This document shows positions 61,916 through 64,000 of a stretch of DNA of 64,000 bases, one piece after another. The position numbers and the translations under genes were made by a program. The stretch lies in contig NC_065875.1 of NCBI RefSeq assembly GCF_933775445.1, forward strand, positions 1,550,001 through 1,614,000, in the 5' to 3' direction. Under the pieces are notes generated by a model that ran no database searches, had not been told where the DNA came from, and saw only the letters and a program-made list of their open reading frames with translations. The stretch is from Argentina anserina (taxonomy: Eukaryota; Streptophyta; Magnoliopsida; Rosales; Rosaceae). The stretch's first letter is position 1. Each line of letters opens with the position of its first letter.

Positions 61916-62990
61916 TTGTTAAAAATATAGGGCCTATGTGTATATATATATTGATATTGTGGAGCACGAGGGAAAAAACGTGTACGATCTCCTTTATCCT
62001 TTGGACGTGCATGTGCGGACCAAAACGAGCTAAGAATCACATCGTTTCCTTGCCCTTTTTCAGTCTAAGATCTTCTCTCAAGATCGATCACTGTTTTTTT
62101 TCCTATAAAAAAAAATATCACTGTTTTTATTTTTTCTTTGTTTCAAAGAAAGCATACAAATGCACTGATACAGCCGGGGAGGAGAATTAATATAAAGGAA
62201 GTTGTTGTTTGTCCCAAACGGTTGATTTTGTGTGTCAAAGACTCAAAGGTTAAGTATGATTTTCTCACTTGCAATAAGAATGAAAGTATATAGGAAATAA
62301 GTAGAGGTGTTGGCTGTGTTGGGTGTTATAGAGTTTGGAAACACCATTATATTAATCCAGTCTATCATTAATTTTCATCATCCATGAAGTTGAGAAAACC
62401 TTGGCGATTCATAATGTACGTAAACTCCAATTGCCCGAGAAGTTTCTCATAAATTGTAATTTTACATGTAGTAGTTAGGAAAAACAAAATAAAAGAGAAC
62501 TCCATAATTGGTTCTTCACAAGTTTATGATCTGTATTAAACAACTAAATGTGAAAATAAAAACCTTGTTTACTTATGGTTCTTTAATTTCCAGTTCTCTC
62601 TTGTTCTAAATACGATTTTCTCACTTGCAATATATAAGAATGGAACTATAGACGATTACTCACACATAGTGATCAGTTTCTATGTGCTTAATTAGTAACA
62701 TGCATGAAAGAAGGCAGAACCTACATGAGTCTCCCATGGAAAGCTCCCTTATTCCTTCATGAGTTTGTGTACGATTCACGCATCTCAATCTCCAAATTAC
62801 CCGTTATTACCTTGGTAGAGTTCTAACTACCAAGTCCTCAAATCTATTTAATTTACACAATTAGGTACCCAGTAACATTCACGTGCATAAAATAAAAGTC
62901 ATAAAGACATTGCTAGTCCTTCACCACATGGCAATGTATTATTGGATTGCTGAAACACACTTCTATGCCACTCTAGAAGCTCAACCTTGC
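61916..62990. other. upstream region of the partial SEO gene
   Basis: AT-rich, no gene recognised. Probably contains the promoter of the SEO gene at 63122. Confidence 0.4.
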
Positions 62991-62999
62991 TATAAATAG
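62991..62999 (+). promoter_or_regulatory. TATA box of the partial SEO gene
   Basis: tataaatag, 131 bp before the ATG, identical to the motif in front of the complete SEO gene. Confidence 0.75.
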
Positions 63000-63121
63000 T
63001 CCCCTCAGCAAACACTGAGCTGCAAGAAGAACCAGTTCCCTTGAGCAAAATATTCCATAAGCTATAATCTCAGCTCCTGCATTTCCTTTTCCTCTGTGTT
63101 AATTAAGTCATCTCCTTCACC

Positions 63122-63352
63122 ATGCTAGGCATAGCTCCAAATGCGGTGAACGTGGGGACCTCAGCTGTCAGCAACGCCGCTCAGCACATCGAGGGTGACC
63201 TCAGCCTGTTCACCATGTCTGACCACAAAATCTTGGAGCTCATTTACACCAGCCATGTCCATGAGGACGACTCCTTTGATGTCGATTCTCTTTTCTTGAT
63301 CACCGAAAACATCATCAAGCGTTCTACCCAGATTGTTGATAACATCGTGCAG
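63122..63352 (+). CDS. sieve element occlusion protein, exon 1 only
   Basis: First exon of another SEO gene, 77 residues, ending at a GT donor (aacatcgtgcag then gtagta), as in the complete gene. It has the SEO N-terminal signature (HKILELIYTSHVHEDDSFD, then IIKRSTQIVDNIVQ). It is six residues longer than exon 1 of the complete gene and diverged mainly near the N-terminus. The remaining 648 bp of the window read as intron 1; no exon 2 (GTQVHVED-like) is seen. The frame is clean and a TATA box is present, so the gene is probably functional, but most of it lies outside the window. Confidence 0.88.
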
Positions 63353-64000
63353 GTAGTACTTAATACATGAATGCTAGCTAGTTTATTATGCACTGTTTCT
63401 CAATATTTGAGCTTGTGTGGAGTTGCTGTGATTCGATCTGTCTAGTAGTGTTTCTGTAGAAAGCGGTGGAACAGTAGTGCATGCTTCTGCTAGTACTCCT
63501 TTTGCGATGAGTGGATAAGCTTTTTTCACCACAGACATTAGTGCTTCAAATAATATTTCACTTGAAGAAAAATTGGACTAAAATCATAGTAAATTCCCCT
63601 TTATAGAGTTTTGCAGTTAATAGTTTATATGAATATATACCTTACTTTTGTTTCAGTTTTTTTGGAAAGTCAATATATACTTGACAGTTCATATGTTTTT
63701 TTTTGTGCATGAAAAATTTAGAAACAAGATAATGAGATGAGGAGAATCGGACTTTCACTTTTGCTACAAATTAGAACAGACTAACAAAATGTTATCACCA
63801 CCCATTCACGCTTGAGAGGCTACGTCAATGTCATGGAGTTGTCATATACCAAACAAACAAAAGAAAGAAAATAAACAAGATAAATGTGCTTTACCATATG
63901 ACTCCAGAACAAGAAATAATTCTCTATATATATACTATTTTTTTGAAAATTCTACTATACATCAATTTATGTTATACATCCCACATCCGACGATTAATAT
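63353..64000 (+). other. intron 1 of the partial SEO gene
   Basis: AT-rich, no matching exon 2 before the window ends. It is longer than intron 1 of the complete SEO gene (210 bp). Confidence 0.6.

Overview
The window is plant nuclear DNA, from a eudicot. Genes have introns, intergenic DNA is AT-rich and full of transposon remnants, and the gene families (DRIP-type RING ligase, PRA1, sieve element occlusion, Tekay-like Ty3/Gypsy elements) are plant families. A Rosaceae source would fit, but the sequence alone does not prove this.

Layout. At 0.2-3.7 kb is a seven-exon RING E3 ligase of the DRIP (DREB2A-interacting protein) type. At 6.0-6.6 kb on the minus strand is an intronless PRA1-family membrane protein. 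The remaining 57 kb is a cluster of sieve element occlusion (SEO, forisome-related phloem protein) genes overrun by mobile elements. One SEO gene is complete (29.3-32.2 kb, seven exons, 675 aa). One is a broken multi-exon pseudogene on the minus strand (58.0 to 45.9 kb), split by a 9.6-kb retrotransposon. Two are last-exon fragments in opposite orientation (9.9-10.6 kb plus, 16.4-15.9 kb minus). A fifth begins at 63.1 kb and runs off the window after exon 1.

Mobile elements. Four Ty3/Gypsy insertions share LTR architecture: TG...CA ends, LTRs of 2.6-3.0 kb, a TATA box, pyrimidine tracts and a GC-rich block. Two are solo LTRs with 5-bp target duplications (13151-15915 minus, 24834-27518 plus). 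One is a nearly intact Tekay-like element (33003-43173) whose 1407-residue gag-pol frame is open but whose gag start is broken. One is a non-autonomous element (46016-55601, minus) with nearly identical LTRs and a rotted interior, sitting in the last exon of the SEO pseudogene. Smaller elements are a hAT-type MITE with perfect 8-bp target duplications (58326-58893), a two-copy hAT-like repeat, a TRIM element (61572 to about 61915), a long-TIR element (11305-12065) and a short element with a 12-bp flanking repeat (28174-28702).

The complete SEO gene and the downstream partial one each have a TATAAATAG box about 120-130 bp before the ATG and look like working phloem genes. I found no new defence-like or biosynthetic system. 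The most unusual signals are in the retrotransposons: an identical 34-bp GC-rich block is missing from exactly one LTR of each of two elements, and recently moved LTRs flank a dead interior.
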